Assembly (NCBI GenBank): GCA_036513415.1
Contig: DATBZA010000190.1
Location: 1 to 64,000 of the forward strand
Length of the DNA: 64,000 nucleotides
Reading direction: 5' to 3'
From: 40CM-4-68-19 sp036513415
Lineage (GTDB): Bacteria > Myxococcota > Myxococcia > Myxococcales > 40CM-4-68-19
Shown: positions 17,472 through 25,802 of the stretch, piece by piece
How positions within the stretch are numbered: the first letter of the stretch is position 1
Layout: each line of letters starts with the position of its first letter
Position numbers and translations under genes: made by a program
The notes under the pieces: model-generated
Told to the model about the DNA's origin: nothing
Seen by the model: the letters and a program-made list of their open reading frames with translations, nothing else
Databases searched by the model: none

Positions 17472-18050
17472 TTAGAACCCGGCGAACTGGTAGCCGACGC
17501 CGGCCGTGATCATCAGCGCGTTGGCAAAGTCGCCGACGCTCTGGGTGTGCACGTTGACGCGCGCGTTCCACTGCTTCATCGCATAGCCCACGCCAATGCC
17601 GGTGCCGAACTTCAGGTCGTTCTGCGACTGCGACACGCCGCCGCTCGAAGCGCTGGTCATCAGGTCGAAGAGGCCCAGCTCGAACGCCCCGAACAGGCCC
17701 TGGCGATCCGGCATCAGGTAGTACTTGGCGCCGAGCAGGATGGGGATGGAGTGCACGTGCACGTCGACCGTCGGCGACACGGCCTTGTTCGCATGGTACT
17801 GGAACCCGATCCGGGCCGTGGCGCTCAGCGCGTCGAGCAGCGGGTACTCGCCCACCAGCATGACGCCGCCGCCGACGCCGTTGGCGTCCGCGTAGTTCCC
17901 GACCGGAAGGCCGAACTCGAGCTCGGTGCTCACGAAGAACGTCTCGTGATGAGTGCTCGACATCGAGGAGGAACGGCGCGCCGACTGCGCGCTCGCCGCG
18001 CCCGAGAAGCAGAACAGGACTGCCATTGCTGCCATCGTCAGTTTCTTCAT
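17472..18050 (-). CDS. Outer-membrane beta-barrel-like protein with signal peptide
   Basis: This 192-residue protein begins with a clear Sec signal peptide (MKKLTMAAMAVLFCFSGAASAQ, split by a predicted cleavage after AxA near residue 21). The mature part alternates hydrophobic and polar residues with Gly/aromatic ends, for example FVSTELEFGLPVGNY and GVGYQFAGF. It ends in Phe, typical of OmpW/OmpA-like small barrels inserted by BAM. AGGAGA lies 8 nt before the ATG. The specific family is not recognised and function is unknown. Confidence 0.8.
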   Translation of the reverse strand: MKKLTMAAMAVLFCFSGAASAQSARRSSSMSSTHHETFFVSTELEFGLPVGNYADANGVGGGVMLVGEYPLLDALSATARIGFQYHANKAVSPTVDVHVHSIPILLGAKYYLMPDRQGLFGAFELGLFDLMTSASSGGVSQSQNDLKFGTGIGVGYAMKQWNARVNVHTQSVGDFANALMITAGVGYQFAGF

Positions 18051-18222
18051 TTCGATCTTCTCCTGGAGCGGATCTGGCGCTCCGTGCGCCTGGGCGATCG
18101 CTCGGTTGGTTGCTCAGAGAGTACGGGCACATGCAATGCGCCCTCAACGCGCGGAAGTGCTCGGAGCGGCGCGCGCCGCGCCTGCTCTCGCACCCGCTGC
18201 GCGCGCGCGATATCGTCGCTGC

Positions 18223-19143
18223 GTGGGCCTCGCGTTCATCACGCATTCTGACTACCGCCTGCACGAGATGGGTCCTGGACATCCCGAGCGGCCGGAGCGG
18301 TTGGAGGCGATCGAGGACGGGCTGATCGCATCGCGTCTGGATTACGTCACCTCGCGCCACCATGCGCCGCTCGCCACCCGCGAGCAGCTCGCGCGGGTGC
18401 ACGATCCCGCGTACCTCGACGCGCTGCAGCGCCTCGCGCCCTCCTCGGGTCTCGTCCAGTTGGACCCAGACACGGCGATGAACCCGCACACGCTCCAGGC
18501 GGCGTTGCGAGCGGCTGGAGCGGCGGTGCTCGGAACAGATCTCGTAGTCGGCGGCAAGGCCGAGGCGGCGTTCTGTGCGGTGCGGCCGCCGGGACACCAC
18601 GCGGAGCGTGCGCGGGCGATGGGATTCTGCTTCTTCAACAACGTGGCAGTGGGCGCGGCGCACGCGCTCGCCCAGCACGGGCTCGAGCGCGTCGCCGTGG
18701 TCGACTTCGACGTCCACCATGGCAACGGCACCGAGGACATCTTCCGGGACGATCCCCGCGTCCTGATGGTCTCGACCTTCCAGCATCCGTTCTACCCGGG
18801 AAGCGGCGTCGAGGGCCGCTCCGAGCGGATGGTGAACGTGCCGCTCGCGGCAGGCGCGGGGAGCCGCGAGTTCCGCGCCGCCATCGAGCAGGAGTGGCTT
18901 CCCGCGCTGGACCGGTTCCGGCCGCAGATGCTGTTCATCTCCGCCGGATTCGACGCGCATCGCGACGACGGCATGGCGTTCCTCCGGCTTTCCGACGCGG
19001 ACTACCCCTGGGTGACCGGCCAGGTGCGGGCGGTCGCGGCGAAGCACGCCGGAGGACGGATCGTCTCCGTGCTCGAGGGTGGCTACGACCTCGACGTGCT
19101 CCGCCGGTGCGTGGTCGGGCATCTCCAAGCGCTGACGCTCTGA
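18223..19143 (+). CDS. Histone deacetylase-family (class II HDAC-like) amidohydrolase
   Basis: This 306-residue zinc hydrolase is of the HDAC/AcuC/acetylpolyamine amidohydrolase superfamily. Active-site elements are the His pair in RPPGHHAE (H125, H126). Zinc ligands are D163 and H165 in DFDVHHGNGT and D244 in GFDAHRDD, and the C-terminal LEGGYD loop is present. Bacterial members deacetylate acetyl-lysine proteins, polyamines or small molecules. The GTG at 18223 starts at the conserved VGLAFITHSDY segment. The frame continues upstream but without similarity and lacks a clear ribosome site. Confidence 0.92.
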   Translation: MGLAFITHSDYRLHEMGPGHPERPERLEAIEDGLIASRLDYVTSRHHAPLATREQLARVHDPAYLDALQRLAPSSGLVQLDPDTAMNPHTLQAALRAAGAAVLGTDLVVGGKAEAAFCAVRPPGHHAERARAMGFCFFNNVAVGAAHALAQHGLERVAVVDFDVHHGNGTEDIFRDDPRVLMVSTFQHPFYPGSGVEGRSERMVNVPLAAGAGSREFRAAIEQEWLPALDRFRPQMLFISAGFDAHRDDGMAFLRLSDADYPWVTGQVRAVAAKHAGGRIVSVLEGGYDLDVLRRCVVGHLQALTL

Positions 19144-19298
19144 CGCGCTGGAGCTGCGCGACCGGCGGCGCCCGCGCTACTTGCTGCCCAGCTTCGGGAT
19201 CGACGGGCACTCCCGGTGTTCCGCCGGTAGCGCTCGCGTGGCGCTACTGGTTGCACGCAGGCGGAAACGCGTCCCATTCGCTTTCTGGGGCTGCCTGG

Positions 19299-19315
19299 TT
19301 GGCACGCGCAATGCT
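19299..19315 (+). promoter_or_regulatory. Sigma54-like promoter element before a microprotein gene
   Basis: TTGGCACGCGCAATGCT contains TGGCAC, a 5-nt spacer and ATGC. It matches the -24/-12 consensus TGGCAC-N5-TTGC except for one base in the -12 part. It lies 28 nt before the ATG at 19344, which would give a leader of roughly 18 nt. A related 17-mer with 14 matching positions precedes the microprotein gene at 58283. This is inference from sequence only. Confidence 0.5.
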
Positions 19316-19343
19316 CTACGCCGGCCAGGGGAGGTGATTGCAG

Positions 19344-19505
19344 ATGCAGAAGCTGCGCGAGTGGGGGGTTCCGGCGGCCTTGATCGCCGCCTGGATGGTC
19401 GCCGCTGCGTACACCGTCTCGCTGCTGATCGGTCCGTCCGATCCGGGGGCGGCGCCGGCGGGAAGTCCTCAGACGATCGCCGATTCCGAGCAGCCCGCCT
19501 CCTGA
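19344..19505 (+). CDS. 53-residue single-pass membrane microprotein
   Basis: This small protein starts MQKLREWGVP, followed by one hydrophobic helix (about residues 10-30, AALIAAWMVAAAYTVSLLIG). A Pro/Ala/Ser-rich, acidic tail of 23 residues follows. Arg/Lys before the helix suggests an N-in, C-out topology. A strong ribosome site (GGGGAGG) lies 8-9 nt before the ATG, and a sigma54-like element lies further upstream. No family is recognised. The gene is alone between the HDAC-like gene and a convergent lipoprotein gene. Its layout resembles that of the microprotein at 58098-58283. Confidence 0.68.
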   Translation: MQKLREWGVPAALIAAWMVAAAYTVSLLIGPSDPGAAPAGSPQTIADSEQPAS

Positions 19506-19605
19506 TCCGCCCAGGCGCTCTGCCCGGTCTCGTGCTGCCGCGGTTCGGGGGGGCCCGGGGACGCGGACGGAAGCTCGTCCGCGTTCCCTGGATGCTCACC
19601 GCCGA

Positions 19606-20397
19606 TCAGCTCTTGCGCGGGTCGCGCGCCGCCGTCGCATCGGCGGGCTGCGGCTCGAGCGACGCCGGCTTCTCGCAGGCCGGCGCGTTCTTGTCCGGCG
19701 GCTTGCTCGACTTCGCCTTCGGCGCGCAGGGTGCTCCGGCCGGCTTCGGAACCGCGGGAGCGGCGGGCGCGGCGACCACCGTGCTGGTGGCCGGCGGCGC
19801 GGCGAGCACCACCGTCATCGGCGGCGGCGGCTCTCCTGGCTGCTGCGCGCTGCGCAGATCGCTCTCGGTCTTCGCGGTGCCCGTGCTGGTCGCGGTAGCC
19901 ACCGCGGACGGAGGCGGCTTCTTCGCCGCCTCTCCGAGCGCGTCGATCATCTTGTCGCTGCTCTGCTCCAGGAAGTCCCGGTCCTTCTCGGCGACGTTGC
20001 GCAGCGCCTCCCGGTCATGGCTCACGTCCGACAGCCGCGACTTCAGCGCCTCGTTCTGCGCCTCGAGACCGAGCGCCGAGGCAGCCTGACCCATGCAGGT
20101 CTTCGCGATCTGCTCGTCCGAGTCCGGCGGGGGGATCGGCTCGTTCCGCGTCCAGGCGGCGAGCGCGCGGTTCTCCCAGCGATAGTCCGCCTGCGCCATG
20201 CATTCCTGCACCAGCCGCGCGAGGCGGTCCTCGGCCCACTGCGGCCGCGCCTTCGCGCAGAATCCCAGCTCTTCGGTGCTGCCTCCGAGCGTCCGTTCGG
20301 TCTGCTTGACCCAGCAGCCCTCGCGCTGGACCATCTTGACCGAGGTGCAGGCCAGAAGCGCGCTGCACAGCCCTACGACCCTGGCAATTCCGCCCAT
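19606..20397 (-). CDS. Hypothetical lipoprotein with Pro/Ala-rich C-terminus
   Basis: This 263-residue protein starts MGGIARVVGLCSALLACTS; the lipobox LLAC puts the lipidated Cys at residue 17. The middle (about 95-150) is Gln/Glu/Lys/Asp-rich and probably helical, and may be a coiled coil. The C-terminal 100 residues are a low-complexity Pro/Ala/Thr/Lys linker, suited to crossing the periplasm or contacting the cell wall. Five Cys in the mature part could form disulfides. GGGGAGGGG precedes the ATG at 20397, which decides this start over an in-frame one at 20457. No family is recognised. Confidence 0.75.
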   Translation of the reverse strand: MGGIARVVGLCSALLACTSVKMVQREGCWVKQTERTLGGSTEELGFCAKARPQWAEDRLARLVQECMAQADYRWENRALAAWTRNEPIPPPDSDEQIAKTCMGQAASALGLEAQNEALKSRLSDVSHDREALRNVAEKDRDFLEQSSDKMIDALGEAAKKPPPSAVATATSTGTAKTESDLRSAQQPGEPPPPMTVVLAAPPATSTVVAAPAAPAVPKPAGAPCAPKAKSSKPPDKNAPACEKPASLEPQPADATAARDPRKS

Positions 20398-20476
20398 TTG
20401 CCCCTCCCCGCCTGTCCTCTTCCCAACATGGCGACGGCCGGTCGCGGGCGCACGCACTGTCGGAGGACGGACAGAC

Positions 20477-21025
20477 TTAGTGGGGAGAACGCAGCTCCTC
20501 GATCAGGTACGAAAGCCCGAGCGAGCGCATGGGATGATCCCGGAGCGCGGCGACGGCTGCCCGGAGGCGTGCCAGCGTCTCCGGACCGAGCGCACGCTCG
20601 ATCTCCTCGAGATGCCGGGCGTGCGCCCGGCGCTCGCGCACGCGGCGGCGCCACACCGGGTCCCAGAGATCGTCGAGGTGCGTCAGCCACTCGCTGCTGG
20701 CGACTGCCGCCCACTCGCCGGCGTCGAACCACACGCCGGCGCAGGCCGGGCACCGGTCGAGGTGGAACGGCTGCCGTCCTTCGACGCGCGCGCGCACCAG
20801 CAGCCCCTTGCAGCGCGGGCAGAAGCCGGCCAGTCCGTCCGCTACCGGCGCAGCGCGCTCCGTGTCGACCGACGCGGGGACCAGGTGTTGCTCGATCGCC
20901 TCATGAGGCAGCCACACGCCTTGACAGTGCGTGCACCGGGAGGGCGGCACGACGTCCGGCATGTCGCCGCGATCTTCCGCCAGTGGCGCGAGCGTCGGCG
21001 TCTTGCATTTGGGGCACGTTCGCAT
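20477..21025 (-). CDS. Protein with two TFIIB-type zinc ribbons
   Basis: This 182-residue protein has two C4 zinc-ribbon modules: CPKC...CTHC near the N-terminus and CPRC...CPAC about 45 residues later. Each is followed by a GVWxxxxE-type segment (GVWLPHEAIE, GVWFDAGEW). This is the zf-TFIIB (PF13453-like) arrangement found in bacterial proteins of unknown function. The C-terminal part is Arg-rich and helical. The start at 21025 (MRTCPKC) is chosen because the zinc ribbon begins directly after it; an in-frame TTG at 21061 is possible. The gene is 79 nt downstream of the lipoprotein start's flank and diverges from the desaturase gene. Confidence 0.83.
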   Translation of the reverse strand: MRTCPKCKTPTLAPLAEDRGDMPDVVPPSRCTHCQGVWLPHEAIEQHLVPASVDTERAAPVADGLAGFCPRCKGLLVRARVEGRQPFHLDRCPACAGVWFDAGEWAAVASSEWLTHLDDLWDPVWRRRVRERRAHARHLEEIERALGPETLARLRAAVAALRDHPMRSLGLSYLIEELRSPH

Positions 21026-21224
21026 CCCGCGAGCGTCGCCGCTGGGAACGATGCGTTTCAAGTGGACGGTGTGGTCGCCGCGCCGCCTCGGTCGTACCGC
21101 CTGGACGTTCGCGCCGGAGAGCGCCAGTTTCCGGAAACAGCCACGACCGGCGAATCATGACATAAGGGTGACACGCTGCACCTACCGTGACGTGCTACCC
21201 CCCCAGGTCGCAAGAGGGCCCCGA

Positions 21225-22097
21225 ATGCTACGCTACAGCGCGGATCGCAGGACGCTCGCATATCTCGCGATCACGGCTGCCCTGACGGCCGTGAACTGGA
21301 AGACCGGGAGGCTGCACCCGGTCCTGTACCCGGTGACGCTGTTCATGTTCTTCACCAGCGCGGTGATCAGCCACAACCACAATCATCTCGGGATGTGGCG
21401 TTCGAAGACGTTGAACCTCTTCACCAGCTACGTGATCGCGCTCTTCTACGGGCATCCGGCCGTGGCCTGGGTCCCGACGCACAACCAGGTGCATCACAAG
21501 CTGAACAACAAGCCGGGAGACAGCTCGCGATCGCCCAAGTGGTTCGAAGGGAACCATCTCGCGGCCTTGCTCGTCTACCCCGTGCTCACGAACTTCGCGC
21601 AGACCAAAGACATCAACGCCTTCCTCAAGGACCTCTGGAGGCGCGATCGTCCCGCCTTTCTCGCCGCTGCGTCCGAGTACGTCGTCTTCTTCGGGTCGAT
21701 GGCCGCGCTCTTCCTGATCGACTGGCGGAAGGCGCTCCTGTTCTTCTTCATCCCCCAGCAGGTCGCGCTCTTCTCCATCCAGGTGGTGAACTACCTGCAG
21801 CACATCGAGACCGACGCGTATAGCGAGTGGAACCACTCGCGGAACTTCGTCTCCCGGACCCTCAACGTCCTGCTGTTCAACAACGGCTACCACACCGTGC
21901 ATCACCTGAAGCCGGGCGTGCATTGGTCGGAGCTTCCGCGGCTGCACGCCGAGCACGCCCATCGCATCCACCCGCTGCTGCTCCAGGACTCCTGGCTCCG
22001 CTACGTGGGCTACACCTACTTCCTCCGCCCCTTCTCGCCGGCTCCCGCTCCAGCGCTCCCCGCCGGAGACGCGGCCCACCGGGTCGCAGGTGCGTGA
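21225..22097 (+). CDS. Membrane fatty acid desaturase
   Basis: This 290-residue integral membrane protein has three His clusters of the diiron membrane desaturase family: SHNHNH (49-54), HNQVHHK (from H86, with H90-H91) and YHTVHHLKPGVHW near residue 220. Four hydrophobic segments surround them. Such enzymes insert double bonds into, or hydroxylate, acyl chains of CoA, ACP or phospholipids. AGGG lies 7 nt before the ATG. It is the first of the lipid genes at 21-26 kb and is followed by an acyl carrier protein gene on the same strand. Confidence 0.88.
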   Translation: MLRYSADRRTLAYLAITAALTAVNWKTGRLHPVLYPVTLFMFFTSAVISHNHNHLGMWRSKTLNLFTSYVIALFYGHPAVAWVPTHNQVHHKLNNKPGDSSRSPKWFEGNHLAALLVYPVLTNFAQTKDINAFLKDLWRRDRPAFLAAASEYVVFFGSMAALFLIDWRKALLFFFIPQQVALFSIQVVNYLQHIETDAYSEWNHSRNFVSRTLNVLLFNNGYHTVHHLKPGVHWSELPRLHAEHAHRIHPLLLQDSWLRYVGYTYFLRPFSPAPAPALPAGDAAHRVAGA

Positions 22098-22204
22098 ACG
22101 TGCGCGGCCGGAGCTTTACAGCTGCCGGCCCGAGGCTCGACTATCCATGAGCGGCCCCGCCGCCCACGCTCCTGTGAGCGTCAGGACCCCGAGGTGACGT
22201 TCTG

Positions 22205-22480
22205 GTGGTGCGTTCCCGCAGGCACGATCCAGAGCTGTTCCCCGAAGTCCGCCAGGCCCTCCAAGTGTTGGTCCCGAAGAAGCTGCGCAAGCGGATCACG
22301 CCGCAGGCTTCGATCCTGGCGGATCTGGGGCTGGACTCGCTCAAGGTGGTCGAGCTGACGATGCTCCTCGAGAAGTTGCTCGGGCGCCCGGTCTTCCTGC
22401 CCGAATGGATCGCCAGCGTGGAGGACCCCGGCGACCTGACCGTGGAGTCGCTGGCGCGCTTCCTCGCCGAAAAGCGATGA
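22205..22480 (+). CDS. Acyl carrier protein
   Basis: This 91-residue carrier protein has the phosphopantetheine attachment motif LGLDSLKVVE (Ser45). The preceding SILADLGLDS and the following LLEKLLGRPVF match stand-alone ACP or PCP domains. It is basic at the N-terminus, unlike the primary-metabolism ACP, so a dedicated ACP of specialised lipid synthesis is likely. The GTG start has an in-frame neighbouring GTG. The next gene starts inside its stop codon (ATGA), so carrier and crotonase-like protein are made together. A fatty acyl-AMP ligase that could load it is encoded convergently. Confidence 0.9.
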   Translation: MVRSRRHDPELFPEVRQALQVLVPKKLRKRITPQASILADLGLDSLKVVELTMLLEKLLGRPVFLPEWIASVEDPGDLTVESLARFLAEKR

Positions 22481-24048
22481 TCGCGGGCTGCACCAGCGCG
22501 CTGCGCGGTGAAATCCTCTTCCTTACGCTCGATACCCGGGGCTCGTCGGTCAACGTCTTCACGCCGGCCGTCGCGCTGGAGCTCGAGCGGGAGCTCCGCG
22601 GAGGTCTCGCCGCCGGCGCGAGAGCCGTCGTCCTCCAGAGCGCGAAGCCGGGCAGCTTCGTCAACGGAGTGGGCCTGCTGCTCGCGGCGTCGTCACACAC
22701 CCAGGACGCCGCGATGGAACGCGCTCGCGCGCTCCGGCGCTGCTACGCAAGCCTCGCCGATGCGCCGGTGCCGACCATCGCCGCCATCGAGGGGAACTGC
22801 TACGGCTGCGGCCTGGAGCTCGCGCTCACCTGCGACTACCGCATCGCTCGCGACAGCTACGACACCCAGTTCTACATGCCGGAGCTGCGCGACTACGCCT
22901 TCATCCCGCTGTTCGGCGGCACCCAGCGTCTGCCGCGCCTGCTCGGACTCCGCGCCGGAATGGAGATCCTCCTCGGAGAGCGCCTCGACGCGCGGGGAGC
23001 CGCCCGCATCGGACTGATCGATCGCCTGGCGCCGGAATCGGGCGTGGGCGGCGAGCTGCGCTCATTTCTGGCCGGCCTGCGCGGCCGAGGCTGGCAGAAG
23101 CGCGCGCCAAAGACAGCGCCGGTGTCAAGGCCTCCTCGCCTCGAGGAGCTGCCTGGGCCTGAGCGAAGGCTGGCGCGCCAGTGCGTGCGGCTCGCGCGGC
23201 TGCCGTTCCAGCGTGGTTACCGCCTGGAGAACGGGCTGCGCGAGGAGCTGGAGAGTTTCTGGCGCAGCCTGGGAAGGAAGGAATCCGAGCGCGCGATGTC
23301 GTTCTTCTTCGTCCGCCAGGCAGCGAAGGCGCACGCCATCGGCAGCGCGTCGTACGAACGTCCGCGGCGCCTGGCCCTCAGCGTCGCCGGACACACCCCG
23401 CCGCTGCGGAAGCTGTTGGGGATCCTCTCTTCGCGCCACCTTCCCGGGATCGACTTGCGGCGGAAGGGCTCCATCGCGTTCGCCGCCGCCCGCGTTCCCG
23501 GCGCGTTCACCTGCGTTCTCGGCGCGGGTCCACGGACCGGCGGCGACTGCGCCGTTTTCCTGCCCTTCCCGGATGAACCGGCGCCCGTGATCGAGCTGGT
23601 CCCTGCCGCTGAGGGAAGACCGTGGCGCCGCGGCGCCCCGCTCTTCCAGGTCCTCGAGCAGGCCGGTCTGGCGCCGGTGGTGACGCGGGCGCGGGAGCGA
23701 TTCGTCAGCCAGCGGCTGATCCGGGCGTTCCGCGATGCCGTCGGCTCCGCGCCGGCGCGGCGCGGGCTGCACGAGTTCGGGTACCGCCTCCCCCAAGCGC
23801 TCGCGGACAGGCTCCGGCCCGGCGGGTCGGCGCACGGCATCGCTCAACGCGTCTCGGCGGCGCTGGCGACCGAGTGCGTCCGTGCCCTGGACGAAGGGGA
23901 GCTCACGCATCCGTCGCAGGCAGACGTGCTCGCCCACGCCCTCTTCGGTTTTCCCGTCGTTCACGGCGGCTTGCTGCGCTATGTCGCGTCGCGCCGTAGC
24001 GCGTCCGCCAGGGCCGCAGCCCGCGTCCTCGGTCGCACTCAGCCCTGA
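22477..24048 (+). CDS. Crotonase-like protein with FadB-like C-terminal segment
   Basis: The N-terminal ~190 residues are a crotonase (enoyl-CoA hydratase/isomerase) domain. It has AIEGNCYGCGLELALTCDYRIA-type oxyanion-hole residues and MPELRDYAFIPLFGGTQRLP carrying the position of a catalytic Glu. The C-terminus ends ALFGFPVVHGGLLRYVA, the signature of the 3-hydroxyacyl-CoA dehydrogenase C-terminal domain of FadB/FadJ. With 523 residues against about 720 for FadB, the NAD-binding domain is missing or unrecognisable, because no GxGxxG is visible between them. Dehydrogenase activity is doubtful, while hydration or isomerisation on ACP or CoA is possible. The gene overlaps the ACP stop, and its 3' end overlaps the convergent FAAL gene by 10 nt. 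Confidence 0.78.
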   Translation: MIAGCTSALRGEILFLTLDTRGSSVNVFTPAVALELERELRGGLAAGARAVVLQSAKPGSFVNGVGLLLAASSHTQDAAMERARALRRCYASLADAPVPTIAAIEGNCYGCGLELALTCDYRIARDSYDTQFYMPELRDYAFIPLFGGTQRLPRLLGLRAGMEILLGERLDARGAARIGLIDRLAPESGVGGELRSFLAGLRGRGWQKRAPKTAPVSRPPRLEELPGPERRLARQCVRLARLPFQRGYRLENGLREELESFWRSLGRKESERAMSFFFVRQAAKAHAIGSASYERPRRLALSVAGHTPPLRKLLGILSSRHLPGIDLRRKGSIAFAAARVPGAFTCVLGAGPRTGGDCAVFLPFPDEPAPVIELVPAAEGRPWRRGAPLFQVLEQAGLAPVVTRARERFVSQRLIRAFRDAVGSAPARRGLHEFGYRLPQALADRLRPGGSAHGIAQRVSAALATECVRALDEGELTHPSQADVLAHALFGFPVVHGGLLRYVASRRSASARAAARVLGRTQP

Positions 24049-25802
24049 GACACCCGGCGGCGTGCCAGGAAGCGCAGGAAAGAGGCAACCCCGGCGTGGA
24101 TGAAGCGGAGGGGAAACATCGGCCTGAGCGATGCCGCGCCGTTGAGCGCTCCGCTCAGGTAGCGATCGCGGGCGTCGCGGCGCATCAGCTTGCCGCTCGA
24201 GGTCCGCGGTAGCGATCCCGGCTTGAGCAGGCACACCGCCGAGGGCGCCAGCCCGATCTGCTCCGCCACCGCGATGCGCAACTCCTCGGCGAGCGCCTCC
24301 AGATCCTGGGCAGTGCGCGGGAGCACCTCCGCCAGCAGGACCAACGATTCGGTGCCGACGGCGGGGTCGGTGACTCCGAAGGCGACCGATCGCCCCGCGC
24401 GTACGCCGTCGACGCCCTCCGCGGCGCGCTCGATGTCGGAGGGCGAGTAAGAGCGTCCCGCGACCTTCACCAGGTCCTTCAATCGATCCACGACGTACAG
24501 CTCGCCGTCGGCGAGATAGCCCACGTCGCCAGTGCGCAGCGAGGTGCGCCGCTCCCGTATGGCATGGTGCTTTTCGAAGTACCAGGGCGAGAGGCTCGGC
24601 CCGCGCACCCAGATCTGCCCGAGCCGCCGCTCCGGCAGGGGCTCGTGGTCTTCGCCGACGATCGAGACGTCGTGTCCGTCGATGGGGTTGCCGACCGACA
24701 CCAGCGCCATCGTGCCCGGCCCTGGCGGCGCTGGGACCGCGTGGCCCTTCGCCAGGTCTTCGCGCCGGACGTGGTCGACCTTGAGACCTCTGCCGAGCGG
24801 CGGGAACGTCACCGACAGGGTCGACTCAGCGAGACCGTAGACCGGGAAATAGCTCGAGCGCCGGAAGCCCAGCGGCTCGAAGCGGGCGATGAAGGCCTCG
24901 GCGATCGCCGGATCCACCGGCTCGGCGCCGTTCACGGCTGCGCGCAAGCTGGAGAGATCGATCCCGCGCAGGTCCTCATCGGCCACCTTCTTCGCCACCA
25001 GCCCGTAAGCGAAGTTCGGGGCGACGGTCAAGGTCGCACGGGCCTCCGAGGCCGCCTGCATCCAGCTCGCCGGACGGAGCATGAACTCGAGAGGTGAGAG
25101 GAGCCAGGAGGTGGCCCCGTGGGCCACGAGCGCGAGGAGCCCGCCGATCAGGCCCATGTCGTGGTACAGCGGCAACCAGGAGACCACGCGATCCTCGGCG
25201 GTGAGGCGGAGCGCCCGCGCCATCGCATCCACGTTGGCGGCGAGATTGGCGGCGGTGATGACCACGCCACGGGGCGTGCCCGTGCTGCCCGAGGTGTACT
25301 GGATCAAGGCCGGCTCGTCGTCGGTCGCGGGATGAGGCTCCGGCCCCACGGCGGGTTCGAGCGTGCGCGGTTCGATCAGCGGCAGGGAGGGGTGGAGAAG
25401 GCCGGAATCCCGCAGATACGCTGCCGTCCTCCGGTCGGCGAACACGGCCGAAGGCGCGGCATCGTGCACCACGCTCGTCAGCCGGTTCACGAACGCCGCC
25501 GGACGCGCGAACCCCTCCAGCGAGGGAAGCGGAACGGGGACCGCGCCGATGATGGAAGCCCCGAGGAAACAGTCGAGGAACGCGCGGCCGGTAGGCACGC
25601 AGAGCAAGACGCGATCGGCCCTGCCCAGGCCGCTTCGTTTGAGGGCGGCGGCGCAGGTCCCCGCGCCGCGGACCCATTCGCCCATGGTCACGCCCTCGTC
25701 GCGGAATGAGCCGCGCGCCGCGCTCCGCAAGAGGTGGACGGCGGTGCGGTCGGGCTCCTTGGCTGCGCTGGCCAGGAGCCGGGCCGTGATGGACTCATGC
25801 AT
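24039..25802 (-). CDS. Fatty acyl-AMP ligase / acyl-ACP synthetase (FAAL-like)
   Basis: This 587-residue adenylate-forming enzyme has the P-loop YTSGSTGTPRG (169-179). Further motifs are LPLYHDMGLIGG, the Y-G-L-A-E-S-T motif (PVYGLAEST), a TGDVG/YVVDRLKDL hinge and C-terminal Lys in LPRTSSGKLMR. The WLPLYHDMGLIG and YGLAEST forms are those of FAALs, which transfer activated fatty acids to ACPs rather than CoA. The adjacent ACP is an obvious acceptor. Its start overlaps the diiron gene stop by 8 nt in the kinase-diiron-FAAL operon. Confidence 0.92.
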   Translation of the reverse strand: MHESITARLLASAAKEPDRTAVHLLRSAARGSFRDEGVTMGEWVRGAGTCAAALKRSGLGRADRVLLCVPTGRAFLDCFLGASIIGAVPVPLPSLEGFARPAAFVNRLTSVVHDAAPSAVFADRRTAAYLRDSGLLHPSLPLIEPRTLEPAVGPEPHPATDDEPALIQYTSGSTGTPRGVVITAANLAANVDAMARALRLTAEDRVVSWLPLYHDMGLIGGLLALVAHGATSWLLSPLEFMLRPASWMQAASEARATLTVAPNFAYGLVAKKVADEDLRGIDLSSLRAAVNGAEPVDPAIAEAFIARFEPLGFRRSSYFPVYGLAESTLSVTFPPLGRGLKVDHVRREDLAKGHAVPAPPGPGTMALVSVGNPIDGHDVSIVGEDHEPLPERRLGQIWVRGPSLSPWYFEKHHAIRERRTSLRTGDVGYLADGELYVVDRLKDLVKVAGRSYSPSDIERAAEGVDGVRAGRSVAFGVTDPAVGTESLVLLAEVLPRTAQDLEALAEELRIAVAEQIGLAPSAVCLLKPGSLPRTSSGKLMRRDARDRYLSGALNGAASLRPMFPLRFIHAGVASFLRFLARRRVSQG

